Part shown: piece by piece, positions 42,875 through 50,935 of the stretch | Position numbering within the stretch: the stretch's first letter is position 1 | Layout: the number at the start of each line of letters is the position of its first letter | From: Sphingobacterium hungaricum | GTDB taxonomy: Bacteria; Bacteroidota; Bacteroidia; Sphingobacteriales; Sphingobacteriaceae | Length of the DNA: 64,000 nt | Assembly: GCF_015210005.1 (NCBI RefSeq) | Contig: NZ_MU158698.1 | Location: 2,091,337 to 2,155,336 of the forward strand | Direction: 5' to 3' | Translations under genes and position numbers: made by a program | The notes under the pieces: generated by a model | Seen by the model: only the letters and a program-made list of their open reading frames with translations | What the model was told of the DNA's origin: nothing | The model's database searches: none

Positions 42875-45064
42875 ATGAGTCGAATAAAAAGAGACAAAAT
42901 TGAAGCAATTGGGTATGGATTCGTTCCCGCTGAATTTCTTTCAGCCGGTGAAACTGAATACGATGCGCGTTTTCTTCAAAATCCAAAAAAGCATTATTAC
43001 CGGAATTTATCCGAAGATGAAATTGCGAAATTGGAGAAGAATAATAACCATTCGAGCAATTGGAAAGATGTATTCGTTACGAATAAGTTTCATCCCGAAT
43101 TAATTGAAAATTCAAAATTCTACGGATTGATCCATATCGGTGATATGGATGCCATTTATTTGGAATACCGCGACCTCAAATTAACTTCGGGGATTTACAA
43201 TTCTCAGATTATAAGTTCAGACATTGGGGACTATGTAGCGATACACAATGTGCGCTACCTTTCTCATTTCATTATTGGCAACGAAGTGATGTTGATGAAT
43301 ATCAACGAAATGGAAACCAGTAATTCAGCCAAGTTTGGCAATGGAATGGTTAAGGTCGGTGAGATTGAAGAGCGCCGCGTCCAGCTTGAATTGCGTAATG
43401 AAAATGGCGGTCGGAAGATTGTTCCTTTTGACGGTATGCAGGCTGCGGATGCCTATCTATGGACGCAATACATAGGCGATCACGAGTTACAGCAACGATT
43501 TTTAGATATTACTGAAAATGAGTTCTCGAGGAAACGAGGCTTTTATAGCACGATCGGCGACCGATGTGTGATTAAAAACTCAGGAATCCTGAAAGATGTG
43601 AAAATTGGCGACGATGCGTACATCAAAGGAGTCAATAAGATTAAGAACGTGACGGTGAACTCGACAGAGAAGGCCTATACACAGATTGGTGAAGGATGTG
43701 AATTGGTCAATGGAATTATTGGTTATGGATGCCGGGTTTTTTATGGCGTCAAAGCTGTACGTTTCTTTTTGTCTTCATTCTCTCAATTGAAGTACGGCGC
43801 TCGCTTAATCAATTCGTTCTTGGGAGACAATTCCACAATCTCTTGTTGTGAAGTTTTAAATTCATTGATTTTTCCGGCTCACGAACAGCACCATAACAAT
43901 TCGTTCTTGTGTGCTTCAATGATTAAAGGGCAGAGCAACATGGCTGCGGGCGCTACTGTAGGTTCAAATCATAATTCTCGCGCTGCAGATGGCGAAATTG
44001 TTGCCGGGAGAGGGTTTTGGCCAGGATTATGCGTTAGCTTAAAACACAATTCCCGTTTCGCATCCTACACACTTATTGTGAAAGGCGATTTCTTGCACGA
44101 ATTGGATGTCCGCATTCCGTTCTCATTGGTAAGCTTGGATGTGGCCAACGACGAATTAATTGTTGTTCCGGGCTATTGGTTTTTATACAATATGTATGCG
44201 CTTATGCGCAATACCAATAAATTTCTGTCAAGAGATAAGCGTCAGTTAAAGCATCAATATTTAGAATACGAAATCTTGGCTCCGGACACGGTCAATGAAC
44301 TTTTTTCTTCATTAACCGAAATTGAAGTTGCAGTAGGGCGCAGTTTTCACCCGAATGAGCTTAATCAGGAAATCCTAAAAGTTCACGGTAAGCAGATTTT
44401 AGATTCCAATACATCTTTAGTTGGACAGGAAATTCTATTGCTGGATACTGAATTTTCAAAAAGAAAAGTTAAACTTATTAAGGTTAGAGAAGGCTATTCT
44501 ATTTTGAAACAGATGATTATTTATTATTCGTCTGTACAGATTATCGACTATCTAAAGACTCATTCTTATGCCGAGTTGCAAATCTTAATCGAAAATATCA
44601 AGTATCAGAAACGTTCGGTTTTTGAAAATGTAGGAAGCCAATTAATTCGAAAGAATGACCTGAAAAATCTGTTGGATCGCATTAAATCAAAGGAAATCAA
44701 TTCTTGGAAATTTGTCCATAAAACGTATCACTATTTAAGCGACGCTTACCCAATCCATAAATTGGAACATGCGATTATTTCGCTACAGGAAATTTCGGAA
44801 GTTCCTTATACGAACTGGAATCAAGATTTTCTTCATACGATTTTCGATGATTGCGAAAGCACAAAAGAATGGATCTTAAGCGAAATTTATAAATCCAGAG
44901 AAAAAGATTATGTGAATCCATTCAAAGCGATGGTTTATGAGTCTTACGAAGAAATGGAAATCGTTATCGGTAAACTCGAGGATAATGCTTTTATCAACCA
45001 ACAAAGACAAGAGCTGGAAGATTTTAAGCGAGACTTACAGATTATCAAAGAAAAATTAATTTAA
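42875..45064 (+). CDS. DUF4954 family protein, left-handed beta-helix-like
   Basis: A 729-residue Bacteroidota protein matching DUF4954 as I remember it (YYRNLSEDEIAKLEKNNNHSSNWKDVFV). Residues about 85-420 contain many short strand-turn units with NS/GD turns (SGIYNSQIISSDIGDYVAIHNV, GDRCVIKNSGILKDVKIGDDAYIKG, GARLINSFLGDNSTISCCEVLNS), the pattern of a left-handed parallel beta-helix as in GlmU-type acyl- and nucleotidyltransferases. The C-terminal 280 residues are helical. Its function is not established. It starts 3 nt after glmS and must be cotranscribed, which suggests work on an amino sugar or nucleotide sugar. That link is inference. It is not a GlmU, as no pyrophosphorylase motif is seen. 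Confidence 0.82.
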   Translation: MSRIKRDKIEAIGYGFVPAEFLSAGETEYDARFLQNPKKHYYRNLSEDEIAKLEKNNNHSSNWKDVFVTNKFHPELIENSKFYGLIHIGDMDAIYLEYRDLKLTSGIYNSQIISSDIGDYVAIHNVRYLSHFIIGNEVMLMNINEMETSNSAKFGNGMVKVGEIEERRVQLELRNENGGRKIVPFDGMQAADAYLWTQYIGDHELQQRFLDITENEFSRKRGFYSTIGDRCVIKNSGILKDVKIGDDAYIKGVNKIKNVTVNSTEKAYTQIGEGCELVNGIIGYGCRVFYGVKAVRFFLSSFSQLKYGARLINSFLGDNSTISCCEVLNSLIFPAHEQHHNNSFLCASMIKGQSNMAAGATVGSNHNSRAADGEIVAGRGFWPGLCVSLKHNSRFASYTLIVKGDFLHELDVRIPFSLVSLDVANDELIVVPGYWFLYNMYALMRNTNKFLSRDKRQLKHQYLEYEILAPDTVNELFSSLTEIEVAVGRSFHPNELNQEILKVHGKQILDSNTSLVGQEILLLDTEFSKRKVKLIKVREGYSILKQMIIYYSSVQIIDYLKTHSYAELQILIENIKYQKRSVFENVGSQLIRKNDLKNLLDRIKSKEINSWKFVHKTYHYLSDAYPIHKLEHAIISLQEISEVPYTNWNQDFLHTIFDDCESTKEWILSEIYKSREKDYVNPFKAMVYESYEEMEIVIGKLEDNAFINQQRQELEDFKRDLQIIKEKLI

Positions 45065-45075
45065 AATACAGCATC

Positions 45076-45108
45076 AAACCGTTTGAAAGAAATTCCAAGC
45101 GGTTTTTT
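45076..45108 (+). terminator. Terminator of glmS-DUF4954 operon
   Basis: AAACCGTTTG pairs (one G-U) with CAAGCGGTTT, followed by T6. Confidence 0.85.
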
Positions 45109-45327
45109 GTTTTAATTGTGCTGGCGCAACGCATTTTCTCAACAAAAATATGCAAGCCTACTTTCCATTTTAATGAGCAATCGCTCAAAATTTAAATAAA
45201 ATAATTACCTTTAACGTTAGGCAAAATAGAATTGAAAACAATAATTGCGCCTTTGCATACTCATTGACCTTAAGTCAGTATAGGCTTTAGGACAAGAATA
45301 TGCCTTTTATTCAAAATCAATATCCTC

Positions 45328-46329
45328 ATGTTAAACAAAACACGCATTAGTTCAAGTATGATGATTATTGCTGCTTTGAGTTTCAGCTCATGTGCAGACA
45401 ATAAAGAAAACAAAGAAGCGGAAGAAGTTCATAATCCGGCTTCGCAGACGATTCCTGAAGAATCCAAAGACTTGTTGGGTCGTTGGGATTTGACGGTAGA
45501 CAAAGAAGGTAAATCAACTCCATCTTGGTTAGAAATCAAACTATCTGGATTTTCTACGTTGGTAGGAGCATTTGTTGGCGACAGCGGTAGCCAACGTCCC
45601 GTTTCGCATATTAAGCTGGAAAATGGCAAATTCTCTTTCGCGATTCCCACACAATGGGAAGACGGCGGTGGCGAAGTGTTGGTTGAAGGTGAACTAGCTG
45701 GAGAAGGTCTTAAAGGAACGATTACATCGAATAAAGGCGTGAAATCTGCCTTTACTGGCGAAAGAGCTCCTTATTTAGTAAGAACCAGTGATGCAACATG
45801 GGGCGAGGCAATTGAGCTTTTCAATGGCAAAGATTTAACAGGCTGGAAAAATACAAGCGATCAAGAAAACTGGAAGGTGGTTGATGGCATTCTGGTGAAT
45901 GAAAAAGCCGGGGGGAATTTGATTACAGACCAAAAATTTGAAGATTTCAAGCTGATTGCTGAATTTAAATATCCTGAAGGCAGCAATGGTGGTATTTATT
46001 TAAGAGGTCGCTACGAACTGCAGATCGAAGATAGTCCATTGGACAAACACCCAGGCAGTTTGTATTTCGGAGGAATATACGGTTTCCTTTCGCCAAACCA
46101 GATGGCTACTTTAGGCCCGAATATATGGCAGAAATATGAAATTACGCTGATAGGCCGTTTGGTAACGATTGTTTCTAATGGCAAAACAATCATTAGCGAA
46201 CAAGAAATTCCAGGAATTACAGGCGGTGCTTTAGATAGTAAAGAAGGCGAACCAGGCCCAATTTATTTACAAGGTGACCATGGCCCGATAGAATTCAGAA
46301 AATTGACCATTATTCCTGCAAAGAATTAA
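45328..46329 (+). CDS. DUF1080 (3-keto-disaccharide hydrolase-like) lipoprotein
   Basis: A 333-residue lipoprotein (signal ends ALSFSSCAD). A first beta domain (about 48-150) is followed by a DUF1080 concanavalin-like jelly roll (about 160-330): WGEAIELFNGKDLTGWKNTSDQENWKVVDGILVNEKAGGNLIT, FKLIAEFKYPEGSNGGIYLRGRYELQIEDS and PIYLQGDHGPIEFRKLTI. Some members hydrolyse 3-keto-glycosides formed by sugar dehydrogenases; that activity is inferred. The 263-nt upstream region holds no exact TAnnTTTG box. A terminator follows. Confidence 0.9.
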   Translation: MLNKTRISSSMMIIAALSFSSCADNKENKEAEEVHNPASQTIPEESKDLLGRWDLTVDKEGKSTPSWLEIKLSGFSTLVGAFVGDSGSQRPVSHIKLENGKFSFAIPTQWEDGGGEVLVEGELAGEGLKGTITSNKGVKSAFTGERAPYLVRTSDATWGEAIELFNGKDLTGWKNTSDQENWKVVDGILVNEKAGGNLITDQKFEDFKLIAEFKYPEGSNGGIYLRGRYELQIEDSPLDKHPGSLYFGGIYGFLSPNQMATLGPNIWQKYEITLIGRLVTIVSNGKTIISEQEIPGITGGALDSKEGEPGPIYLQGDHGPIEFRKLTIIPAKN

Positions 46330-46353
46330 TATCCCTTTCATAAAATGAATCAT

Positions 46354-46391
46354 AAAAAAATGGCTTTCTCAATTGAGGAGGCCATTTTTTT
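46354..46391 (+). terminator. Terminator of the DUF1080 gene
   Basis: AAAAAAATGGC pairs with GCCATTTTTTT; inside, CTC and GAG add a second short stem with an AATT loop. Confidence 0.85.
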
Positions 46392-46536
46392 ACGATTGGT
46401 TGGAAATCTTTAATTTTATTCTTTATTGCGCTAGCTTTCAAACGCTTTAAATATCAAACTAGAAAGTTTTTTTTACTTTTTACTTATTAATTTTTACTTA
46501 AAAAAACCAAACTACATTCTTACATGTTATTTATAT

Positions 46537-47643
46537 ATGAGAACAGGTGTAAGCATAATCTTATTAATAATGATAACAATGGCAAGTCAAGCGCAAAATG
46601 CGCTGGAGCAAGACCCGAATTTAGAGGTCGTAGCGGAATTTGGTAAATCGCAACCTATTGGAGTTAGTGTTTCTTCGGATAATCGGGTGTTTGTCTCTTT
46701 TCCAAGGCGAGAACCCTATTTAATGGGGCTATCGGAAATTGTTAATGGCGAACGGGTCGCCTATCCAAATCACAGCTGGAATGCAAAAGAAGGTAAGGCA
46801 GGTTCGTATTTTGTAAATGTTCAGGATCTTTTTGTGGACAATAATGACCAGCTCTGGGTTTTAGATTCAAAACCAGCCTCTGCAAATTCGGTTTTTGGGA
46901 AGGATGGAAGTGAAGAATCAAAAGAAGGGCAGTTTAAATTATTTCAAATTGATTTGAAAACGAATAAAATAGTTAATCAATTTGATTTTAAAGATTTGGA
47001 TAAATCCAAATCAGCGTTAAACGATATGCGCATCGATACCGATAAAAAGCTTGCCTATTTATCTGATCCGGGCTTGGCGTCGATTGTGATATTGGATTTG
47101 ACAGACGGTTCTTCGCGTTCTGTTTTGGCGAATACGGAATATACGCTTGCAAAGGATAGTGTGGTGCTTTCCTACGAAGGAAAAGATATGCGCGATGAAA
47201 ATGGAAAACCGTTTAAATCCAATATTAATGGCATTGCCTTAACCAAAGACAATCAATATTTTTATTTCAAACCTATTAATGAAACACATCTTTATCGGAT
47301 AAAGACCAGTTATTTAGCCGATAAAGCAATAACTGAAGCCGAGTTAGCAAAGCAAGTTGAAGATGTTTGGGAGACAGTGATTACGCATGGTCTCGTAGCC
47401 GATAAGCTAGGGAATATTTACTTAACTTCTTCATTGGATTATTCAATCAAAAAATTAAGTCCTGACGGAAAACTAACTACCGTGGTTCAGGATCCAAGAT
47501 TGATTTGGCCGGATTCTTTAGGGATTGGATCAGATGGTTATCTTTATTTCTCATGTGCACAGGTAAATCGCTTGCCACAGTGGAATGGAAACCTGGATAT
47601 GGCCGAATATCCTTATCGAGTCTATAAAGTCAAAATACTTTAA
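46537..47643 (+). CDS. Exported MRJP/yellow-like beta-propeller protein
   Basis: A 368-residue exported protein resembling the major royal jelly/yellow family (L-dopachrome-tautomerase-related, SMP-30-like propeller). The signal peptide ends TMASQAQ (about residue 20). Family features include GVSVSSDNRVFVSFPRRE, YPNHSWN, VNVQDLFVDNNDQLWVLDS, LNDMRIDTDKKLAYLSDPG and PDSLGIGSDGYLYFSCAQVNRLPQWN. The fold is a six-bladed propeller; the bacterial substrates are unknown. It is a single gene ended by a terminator. Confidence 0.88.
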   Translation: MRTGVSIILLIMITMASQAQNALEQDPNLEVVAEFGKSQPIGVSVSSDNRVFVSFPRREPYLMGLSEIVNGERVAYPNHSWNAKEGKAGSYFVNVQDLFVDNNDQLWVLDSKPASANSVFGKDGSEESKEGQFKLFQIDLKTNKIVNQFDFKDLDKSKSALNDMRIDTDKKLAYLSDPGLASIVILDLTDGSSRSVLANTEYTLAKDSVVLSYEGKDMRDENGKPFKSNINGIALTKDNQYFYFKPINETHLYRIKTSYLADKAITEAELAKQVEDVWETVITHGLVADKLGNIYLTSSLDYSIKKLSPDGKLTTVVQDPRLIWPDSLGIGSDGYLYFSCAQVNRLPQWNGNLDMAEYPYRVYKVKIL

Positions 47644-47649
47644 AACATG

Positions 47650-47681
47650 ATCCTCGTCATTCGCTGACGGGGATTTTTTTT
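47650..47681 (+). terminator. Terminator of the MRJP-like gene
   Basis: ATCCTCGTC (47650-47658) pairs with GACGGGGAT (47666-47674), with one G-U pair, followed by T7. Confidence 0.85.
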
Positions 47682-47707
47682 GCTAATAGTTTTCCTTGGA
47701 GATGTGA

Positions 47708-48013
47708 TTATACACCGATCATCACAATCACAATATCCTCATTTTGATAGGATGGGTAATAATGGCTAATCGCTCCTGAATATTTGTAGTCATCTAGCAA
47801 ACGGTAGATCTCTTGCTTTAGAATCCCTTTGCCACGTCCATGAATAAATTTGATTTCTGTGTATTCCCAATAAATCGCGGCATCCAAAGTTTCGCGCAAG
47901 CGATCCAAAGACTCCAAGAGCAATTCGTCCGAGTCATATTGATCGTAATCCGTCAAAAAACTATCCGCGTGCAAATCCACTGTTAGCGGAGGTTTTGGGA
48001 GTTTTCTATTCAT
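47708..48013 (-). CDS. Small Smr-domain protein
   Basis: A 101-residue protein that consists almost wholly of an Smr domain, the C-terminal nuclease-like domain of MutS2. Key motifs are VDLHAD near the N-terminus and FIHGRGKGILKQEIYRLL (the HGxG motif). Smr domains can nick DNA or cut RNA; in recent work they act on stalled ribosomes or mRNA. Larger DUF2027-Smr proteins are common in Bacteroidota; here only the last domain is present. Start at ATG 48013 is preferred to the TTG at 48022. It is divergent from the M28 peptidase gene. Confidence 0.9.
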   Translation of the reverse strand: MNRKLPKPPLTVDLHADSFLTDYDQYDSDELLLESLDRLRETLDAAIYWEYTEIKFIHGRGKGILKQEIYRLLDDYKYSGAISHYYPSYQNEDIVIVMIGV

Positions 48014-48060
48014 GTTTTTCAATTTTTATCGTTATGTTTAACATCTCGATTAATACGAAG

Positions 48061-49443
48061 ATGAAAAATTACTTATTTAGCATTTACCTACTATTTTCCG
48101 TTCCGTCAGCCCTTATTGCGCAGCAAGATTCAATTATGCTGGATAAAATATATGAAGAATCACTGTATCGTGGCGAAGCTTATACAAATCTACATTATTT
48201 AACGAAAAAAATAGGTCATCGGATTGCAGGATCTGCGCAAGCAGAAGAAGCTGTTAATTGGTCGAAGGGGTTAATGGAGAAATTGCCTTTTGACCGCGTG
48301 TATTTGCAAGAAGTAACTGTTCCTTATTGGGATAGGGGAGAAAAGGAAGTTGCAAAAATTGTAGGATCTAATGAATCGTTAGCCGTTTTGGCTTTGGGAG
48401 GTTCTGTTGCTACGCCAAAAGACGGAATAACCGCCGAAGTCTTGGAAATTGAGAACCTCAGTGATTTAGAAAAACATGGAGAGAACGTTGCTGGGAAAAT
48501 TGTTTTTGTAAACAAGCCTTGGGATGAGTCGATTGTAGAGACAGGCGTGGCGTATGGACTGAATAGCAGCCAACGAAGCCGAGGGCCATCACAAGCTGCA
48601 AAATTTGGTGCGGTTGCTTATTTTTTCCGTTCCTTGTCATCTTCTCCCGATGATGCCTATCCGCACACTGGTGGAACTGGATATACCAAAGGCATAGATA
48701 GTATTCCTGCGGCTGCAATTTCAGCAGTAAGCGCAACGAAATTAAGCACTACATTAAAAGCGAATCCAAAATTAAAAGTCTATTTCAAACAGAATTCTGC
48801 GTGGAAAGGTTTGGTGGAAACCCATAACGTCATTGCTGAGTGGAAAGGAACTGACAAGCCAACTGATATCATCACGATAGGAGGGCATATCGATTCTTGG
48901 GACGTAGGCGAAGGCGCGCATGACAACGGTACAGGCACGATGGGTACCTTGGATGCAATGCGAACATTGATGGTGTTAGGTTACAAACCCAAACACAGCA
49001 TTCGATTGGTGTTTTATATGAATGAAGAAAATGGCGTTCAAGGCGCTATAAAGTATGGGGAAGAAGCGAGCCAGAAAAAAGAACATATTGTTGCGGCCAT
49101 AGAAAGTGATGCGGGTGGTTTCGCCCCGCGTGGATTTGATATCAAAGCTTCGAAAGAAAAAGTAAGTTGGATCCAGAATAACTGGAAGCCTTTGTTCGAA
49201 CAGAAATTTTGGGTGTCTCGGTTTTTAGAGGGAAGTCCGGGGGTAGATTCAGGAGTCTGGGGACGTCAATTTCCAAATACGATCATGTTTAATTTTAGGC
49301 CTGATCCGCATCGTTATTTTGATTTGCACCATACGGAGAAAGATGTTTTTGAAGCTGTCGATCGCCGTGAATTGCAATCAGGTGTCGCTGCTATTGCATC
49401 GCTGCTCTATCTGCTCGATCAGCATATGGAAGAAATTCAGTAA
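48061..49443 (+). CDS. Exported M28 family metallopeptidase with PA domain
   Basis: A 460-residue zinc aminopeptidase or carboxypeptidase of family M28. The start at ATG 48061 gives a normal signal peptide (MKNYLFSIYLLFSVPSALIAQ); the frame is open further upstream but would hide it. A PA-like domain is inserted around 130-250 (ENVAGKIVFVNKPW, GAVAYFFRSLSSS). The catalytic part has IGGHIDSWDVGEGAHDNGTGTMG (zinc His and Asp), YMNEENGVQGA (catalytic Glu pair), ESDAGG and FDLHHTEKDVFEAVDRRELQSG (last zinc His). It resembles bacterial carboxypeptidase-Q-like enzymes. A terminator follows. Confidence 0.93.
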   Translation: MKNYLFSIYLLFSVPSALIAQQDSIMLDKIYEESLYRGEAYTNLHYLTKKIGHRIAGSAQAEEAVNWSKGLMEKLPFDRVYLQEVTVPYWDRGEKEVAKIVGSNESLAVLALGGSVATPKDGITAEVLEIENLSDLEKHGENVAGKIVFVNKPWDESIVETGVAYGLNSSQRSRGPSQAAKFGAVAYFFRSLSSSPDDAYPHTGGTGYTKGIDSIPAAAISAVSATKLSTTLKANPKLKVYFKQNSAWKGLVETHNVIAEWKGTDKPTDIITIGGHIDSWDVGEGAHDNGTGTMGTLDAMRTLMVLGYKPKHSIRLVFYMNEENGVQGAIKYGEEASQKKEHIVAAIESDAGGFAPRGFDIKASKEKVSWIQNNWKPLFEQKFWVSRFLEGSPGVDSGVWGRQFPNTIMFNFRPDPHRYFDLHHTEKDVFEAVDRRELQSGVAAIASLLYLLDQHMEEIQ

Positions 49444-49446
49444 ATA

Positions 49447-49475
49447 AAACGGAGCAAAAATTTTGCTCCGTTTTT
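49447..49475. terminator. Bidirectional terminator between M28 and panD genes
   Basis: AAACGGAGCAAAA with TTTTGCTCCGTTT forms a near-perfect stem with T-rich 3' side on both strands. Confidence 0.9.
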
Positions 49476-49481
49476 GTTCGA

Positions 49482-49850
49482 TTAGTAGTTGTATTTTTCT
49501 ACCGACTTGATTTGATTATTCCCTTCGGTAAAAACCAATGTTGGTTGGTAAGTTTCTGCAACTTCTTCCGATAAATGGATAAAGGCAAGGATATGGACTG
49601 TATCGCCTACTTTTGCATGCAACGCTGCTCCACCGTTCATACATACTTCGCCACTTCCGCGTTTTCCAGGAATAACGTAAGTCATAATCCGGCTTCCTGA
49701 AACCGCATTATTGATGTATACTTGTTCGTATTTTTTGATTCCGGCAGCGTCTAATAAGTCTGCATCGATCGTAATCGAACCATTGTAAGCTACATTTGCT
49801 TCCGTTACTTTAACGGTATGTATCTTTGATTTTAAAATGATTAATTCCAT
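49482..49850 (-). CDS. panD: Aspartate 1-decarboxylase
   Basis: A 122-residue pyruvoyl enzyme that makes beta-alanine from aspartate. The self-cleavage site Gly24-Ser25 is present in VAYNGSITID. Residues known to matter in E. coli PanD are all conserved: Lys9, His11, Tyr22, Arg54 and Tyr58 (SGSRIMTYVI), and the Asn of CMNGGAALHAKVGD. So it should be active. The usual partners panB and panC are absent. Instead it is the last gene of a tight operon after a DUF6695-like gene (5-nt gap) and a cysteine-synthase-like gene. That context suggests that beta-alanine, or a related amine, has a use here beyond pantothenate. Confidence 0.95.
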   Translation of the reverse strand: MELIILKSKIHTVKVTEANVAYNGSITIDADLLDAAGIKKYEQVYINNAVSGSRIMTYVIPGKRGSGEVCMNGGAALHAKVGDTVHILAFIHLSEEVAETYQPTLVFTEGNNQIKSVEKYNY

Positions 49851-49855
49851 TCTTG

Positions 49856-50932
49856 TTATATTATTTTACTTCTTTCTTTATTTTCTAATCCTATAATTTC
49901 GGCATCTTGAATTGAATGTTTTGTCAAGAATTCAATTTCCTGCCCGTCTTGAATCAACACATGTTTGTCATGGTGAATATGATACGTAAACTGAAATTCC
50001 CGGCTCAAATCAAATGTACCTACCGGAGTTGCCAATACTCCATAATCAATATTTCCATTGGAATTGTATCGATAAATTTCATACACAGAATCGACCTGTT
50101 TAATCTCCATCCAAACTCCTTCGCCGATTCCACCAAGCCACTGCACATTCATCGGAAGATGTTCATGCCTCGGCAATTCGCTTATTTTTCCCGGTTTTGA
50201 ATCGTCAGGTAGCAATTTCGCTAAATCTGAATAAAAATTATCCTTTAGCTGTGCCATCTGAAACTTCAGCGATGCGAATCGATTCATCTTGATTTTAGTC
50301 AAAACACCCTTAGCGTAACAATAAACGTACCGATGTTCGACACCATTCACCACATTGCTTGTAGGGCTAGGTTTTAACGATTCTGGATAAAGAATATTGC
50401 GCTTGCGCGAATCATCTTCCGACAAACCCGCAACCATGATTTGCGCTACATAACGCGAGCAGCTGTTGTTCTTGTTTGCTAAAGCTCCGTATAGAATCGG
50501 GCCTTTATTCACAATTTCTTCAGCGAATCGAACGCTTTTATCGAAATTAACCTGATAGGTTTGAGAGCAATACAGACGTCCGCCACCATGTGTAGCTTCT
50601 TCTTTCTCCGAAAGCTCATGAAGGATTTCTTCAAAATTCAGGATTTCATCCCCTTCGATAATCGCTCTTGTCTGCAGGATTAACCTCGGGTCAAATTTGG
50701 ATGAGCGCGCGCGCCCGTAACCGCGAGGAGCAATGTATCGCCCGAAGTCGAAATACCGAAGTTCACCCGTATCTTTTTTAGCCAACACAATCGCTGCATG
50801 ACCGACTTTGAAGTTTAGGTTTTTAATAATGCCAAGCGATTTTAATAAGGAATACCATTGTTCATCACCTCGAGCAGTTTGGTCTGGCCAAGCGATGGGT
50901 ATGGCGATATCTTCGTAGTTTATTTTGTACAT
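49856..50932 (-). CDS. DUF6695-like protein, putative permuted papain-fold hydrolase/transferase
   Basis: A 358-residue protein resembling DUF6695 as I remember it; no experimental function is known to me. No signal peptide or membrane segment is seen. The N-terminal 210 residues show KVGHAAIVLAKKDTGELRYFDFGRY (His45 on a strand) and later KNNSCSRYVAQIMVAGL (Cys158 at a helix start). A His-first, Cys-later order with NxCxRxV resembles permuted NlpC/P60 (LRAT/YiiX-like) enzymes, so a thiol hydrolase or acyltransferase is possible. The C-terminal 120 residues are beta-rich (WLGGIGEGVWMEIKQV, YEIYRYNSNGNIDYGVLATP). It sits 3 nt after the PLP enzyme and 5 nt before panD. Confidence 0.7.
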   Translation of the reverse strand: MYKINYEDIAIPIAWPDQTARGDEQWYSLLKSLGIIKNLNFKVGHAAIVLAKKDTGELRYFDFGRYIAPRGYGRARSSKFDPRLILQTRAIIEGDEILNFEEILHELSEKEEATHGGGRLYCSQTYQVNFDKSVRFAEEIVNKGPILYGALANKNNSCSRYVAQIMVAGLSEDDSRKRNILYPESLKPSPTSNVVNGVEHRYVYCYAKGVLTKIKMNRFASLKFQMAQLKDNFYSDLAKLLPDDSKPGKISELPRHEHLPMNVQWLGGIGEGVWMEIKQVDSVYEIYRYNSNGNIDYGVLATPVGTFDLSREFQFTYHIHHDKHVLIQDGQEIEFLTKHSIQDAEIIGLENKERSKII

Positions 50933-50935
50933 CCC

